Source: an uncultured Candidatus Altimarinota bacterium
Lineage (GTDB): Bacteria > Patescibacteriota > Gracilibacteria > CAIRYL01
Length of the DNA: 6,267 nucleotides
Assembly (NCBI GenBank): GCA_947311665.1
Contig: CAMZLA010000077.1
Coordinates: forward strand, 1-6,267
Direction of reading: 5' to 3'
Shown here: positions 5,901 to 6,267 of the stretch, one piece after another
Position numbering within the stretch: the stretch's first letter is position 1
Layout: every line of letters starts with the position of its first letter
Notes under the pieces: model-generated
What the model was told of the DNA's origin: nothing
The model's database searches: none
The model's input: the letters and a program-made list of their open reading frames with translations, nothing else
Position numbers and translations under genes: made by a program

Positions 5901-5963
5901 GGAATTATGGCAGGAAATTTTGAAGGATGTGGCGAAGAAGAATGTAATTGGTGTGGAAAGTAG
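2901..5963 (+). CDS. UvrD/PcrA-like superfamily 1 helicase with C-terminal PD-(D/E)XK iron-sulfur nuclease
   Basis: The 1020-residue protein is expected to unwind DNA with ATP, moving 3' to 5', and to cut single strands with its tail, in recombinational repair or DNA-end processing. Helicase motifs in order: Q motif LNPEQ (Q14); Walker A AGPGTGKT (29-36, K35); TFHSF (Ib); VDEFQDT (motif II, D270-E271); GDDDQSIYRFQGA (299-311); NYRSS (335-339); THSSKGLEF (628-636); RRLFFVAITRAKK (676-688, R685). The tail from about 765 is a Cas4/AddB/RecB-type nuclease: H803, D894, DYK at 911-913 (D911, K913), and the Q943 motif QMVFYA. Cys 776 (QCPKSFYF) with Cys 1010, 1015 and 1018 at the very end (C-x4-C-x2-C) looks like the split four-Cys iron-sulfur clasp of AddB and Cas4. 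All catalytic residues seem present. The domain order resembles AddA or AdnA/B, but no partner subunit is nearby, so the common name UvrD-like helicase-nuclease is safer than addA. Own promoter upstream; no Shine-Dalgarno sequence. Confidence 0.93.
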   Translation: MDFNSRLAKLNPEQRKAVDQIDGPVMVVAGPGTGKTETLGARISNILHQQTDIHAGNILCLTYTTAGVVAMRKRLLEFIGPDAHKVEIHTFHSFCNSIIQENSEYFNILESENISELSQYEIMEELLHKLPASDLHFQKNSFLYAKNLLGIFNVFKSENWTEKTISDAIKEYLQEIPNDENFQYKRKYTDRKTGKVYMKGDANPKKIQVVEERCEKLRSASQLFTQYSHQLEKNGQYDFQDMILWILEAFRSDQAFLAEYQERFQYILVDEFQDTNGSQKELVDFLCSYWDEPNVFVVGDDDQSIYRFQGANMRNIMDFYSQYKKDITLITLDKNYRSSQNILDCSSKIIEKNEERLEKEIPNLNKKLTASHPRFSADENNIQPSLREYYNDMHEDLGIFKRIKALQKKGVKLSDIAVLYQNHSQAKNIIKLCETEKIPVRVKETQNILDLPIIHRVIDFLKYFQKESELPFSGEGILFPLLFSPFLKIDGKEIIHLAIERKKQMKEQETRDIFFKQLLSSDENILGNFGATLLQLEQDFHSLPLLPFLEKIFNRTGLLKWVLEQKDKGFLLRLLSTFFHFVKEKCSTKENFSVKDLLDILKRMEHHGLKIPIEKIQFEKEGVHFITTHSSKGLEFEYVFLKGVNKRVWDNAQRQNYFLPPTLTRANDGDFLEEKRRLFFVAITRAKKFIEISFAGNSLEGKELDDSLFISELEEQNIVREKVQYDENEIEQLQYIEMMNSEEKSEDNLEIDTSFLEILLENYSLSSTHLNKYLQCPKSFYFENLLQIPSSMPPAASFGNAVHFALEKTLIHAQQSDEKKYDETVLIENFQKALHKEKFLFTKQEFIKYQNHGKEVLHQYFEKFLKNTTINHQIFTEKFIKTGVKNIPIKGKLDKIEKFLKDGISSVSVVDYKTGNPDSKFTKEKLLPPSEKNNFLGGDYWRQMVFYAILLENNVRDPQVLHEGIFDFVEPQKGIFYPAHISIDNTAKEKVIEQIENVYAGIMAGNFEGCGEEECNWCGK

Positions 5964-6045
5964 TGTGATATTTTATATTTTGGTGGAGATGGGGGGAATC
6001 GAACCCCCGTCCAGTAATTGAGTGCAAAGGCCGTCTCCCATTACA

Positions 6046-6101
6046 GTTTTTTCTATAAATATTTTTTTGTGATAGAGAAAAAACAAAAAGCCACAAAAAA
6101 A
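6046..6101 (-). other. H-type pseudoknot inside tmRNA (PK4-like position)
   Basis: Read on the - strand, 6101-6092 pairs with 6071-6062 (10 bp: U7GUG with CACA7). In the loop of that stem, 6084-6072 pairs with 6056-6046 further 3' (11 bp with a 2-base bulge). The crossing pairs form an H-type pseudoknot immediately before the tRNA-like end region, where tmRNAs carry their last pseudoknot. The loop crossing the first stem is only five bases (6061-6057), so a few pairs may not form. Confidence 0.55.
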
Positions 6102-6142
6102 GAAAATTTGATCGATACAAAAAAATATTCTACAAATATTTC

Positions 6143-6193
6143 AAAAAGAATACTTTTTCGGAGTATATAAACACTTTTTCATATCCTATACTC
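6143..6193 (-). other. Second candidate tmRNA pseudoknot (PK3-like position)
   Basis: GAGTATA (6193-6187 on the - strand) pairs with TATACTC (6167-6161). AAAAAG in its loop (6179-6174) can pair with CTTTTT (6148-6143) downstream, giving crossing stems. A local hairpin between 6159-6153 and 6148-6142 competes with the second stem, so this one is less certain. Confidence 0.35.
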
Positions 6194-6267
6194 AGAAATA
6201 TAAAAAAGACATTCGGAGAGAAACTCTCATCTTTAAAGACCCGCAAGGCGGACAAATGGTTTATGCA

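Larger units (their letters stand above)
5981..6267 (-). ncRNA. ssrA: tmRNA, 3' part (5' part beyond window)
   Basis: tmRNA frees stalled ribosomes by acting as both tRNA and mRNA, tagging the unfinished protein for breakdown. The - strand 3' end has the classic GGAC, T-stem GGGGG (6008-6004), T-loop TTCGATT (6003-5997), T-stem CCCCC, acceptor strand CATCTCC (5991-5985), discriminator A and an encoded CCA (5983-5981). The acceptor predicts a 5' end near GGAGATG or GGGGATG, which lies outside. The body is very AU-rich and contains at least two plausible pseudoknots. At the window edge, RNA bases GCA-UAA (6266-6261) would be the final Ala codon and the stop of the tag, at about the right distance from the 3' end. 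It converges with the helicase gene, 17 bases apart, with no terminator hairpin between. Confidence 0.92.

Noticed and set aside
229..5963. UGA read as Gly (genetic code 25), as in some low-GC candidate phyla
   Set aside because: All genes, including one of 1020 codons, are complete without any in-frame TGA, and Gly is encoded by GGA, GGT, GGC and GGG.
5981..6020. An ordinary tRNA gene on the - strand
   Set aside because: The T-arm and acceptor are present, but no anticodon arm or D-arm precedes them at tRNA distance. GGAC before the T-stem and the AU-rich pseudoknots fit tmRNA.
5905..6120. Reverse-strand 71-codon open frame at the right end
   Set aside because: It covers the tRNA-like end and pseudoknot region of tmRNA; it is a stable RNA, not a protein gene.

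Overview
The window is AT-rich, with standard-code bacterial genes. It holds five protein genes, all on the + strand, and the 3' part of one stable RNA gene on the - strand. No reading frame contains an internal TGA, and the stops are TAA (three) and TAG (two), so UGA-recoded codes are unlikely. None of the five starts has a Shine-Dalgarno sequence at working distance. The coding style, the one-chain UvrD-type helicase with an iron-sulfur nuclease tail, and the compact AU-rich tmRNA suggest a low-GC bacterium, perhaps of the Patescibacteria/CPR group. That placement is inference; the window holds no rRNA or other decisive marker.

Layout. 1-228: purine-rich, AT-rich leader with no convincing gene, ending in a TATAAT box. 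229-1137: Cys-rich DUF2797 family protein. 1149-1988: pantothenate synthetase (panC), 11 bases downstream and probably co-transcribed. 2015-2065: array of four AGTACT palindromes at an exact 12-bp period. 2076-2327 and 2370-2642: Phd/YefM-type antitoxin and RelE/YafQ-type toxin, separated by a weak hairpin with a U-tract. 2677-2802: palindromic REP-doublet-like element with GTAG heads, enclosing three TTTTTATAATC repeats; its left hairpin plus T-run also looks like the terminator of the toxin operon. 2847-2875: good sigma-70-type promoter. 2901-5963: UvrD/PcrA-like helicase fused to a Cas4/AddB-like PD-(D/E)XK nuclease. 5981-6267 (- strand): tmRNA (ssrA), cut by the window edge at about the last tag codon and stop.

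The genes form three probable transcription units facing right (DUF2797-panC; antitoxin-toxin; helicase) and one facing left (ssrA), which converges on the helicase gene with a 17-base gap. The stretch from 1984 to 2802 looks like an accessory patch: a toxin-antitoxin module framed by near-identical 22-23 bp AT-rich direct repeats and followed by a repetitive palindromic element. The surrounding genes are housekeeping-like. No clearly new multi-gene system is present. The most notable signals are the periodic operator array, the REP-like doublet with triple -10-like repeats, the possible attenuator between antitoxin and toxin, and the altered HIGH-type motif of PanC.
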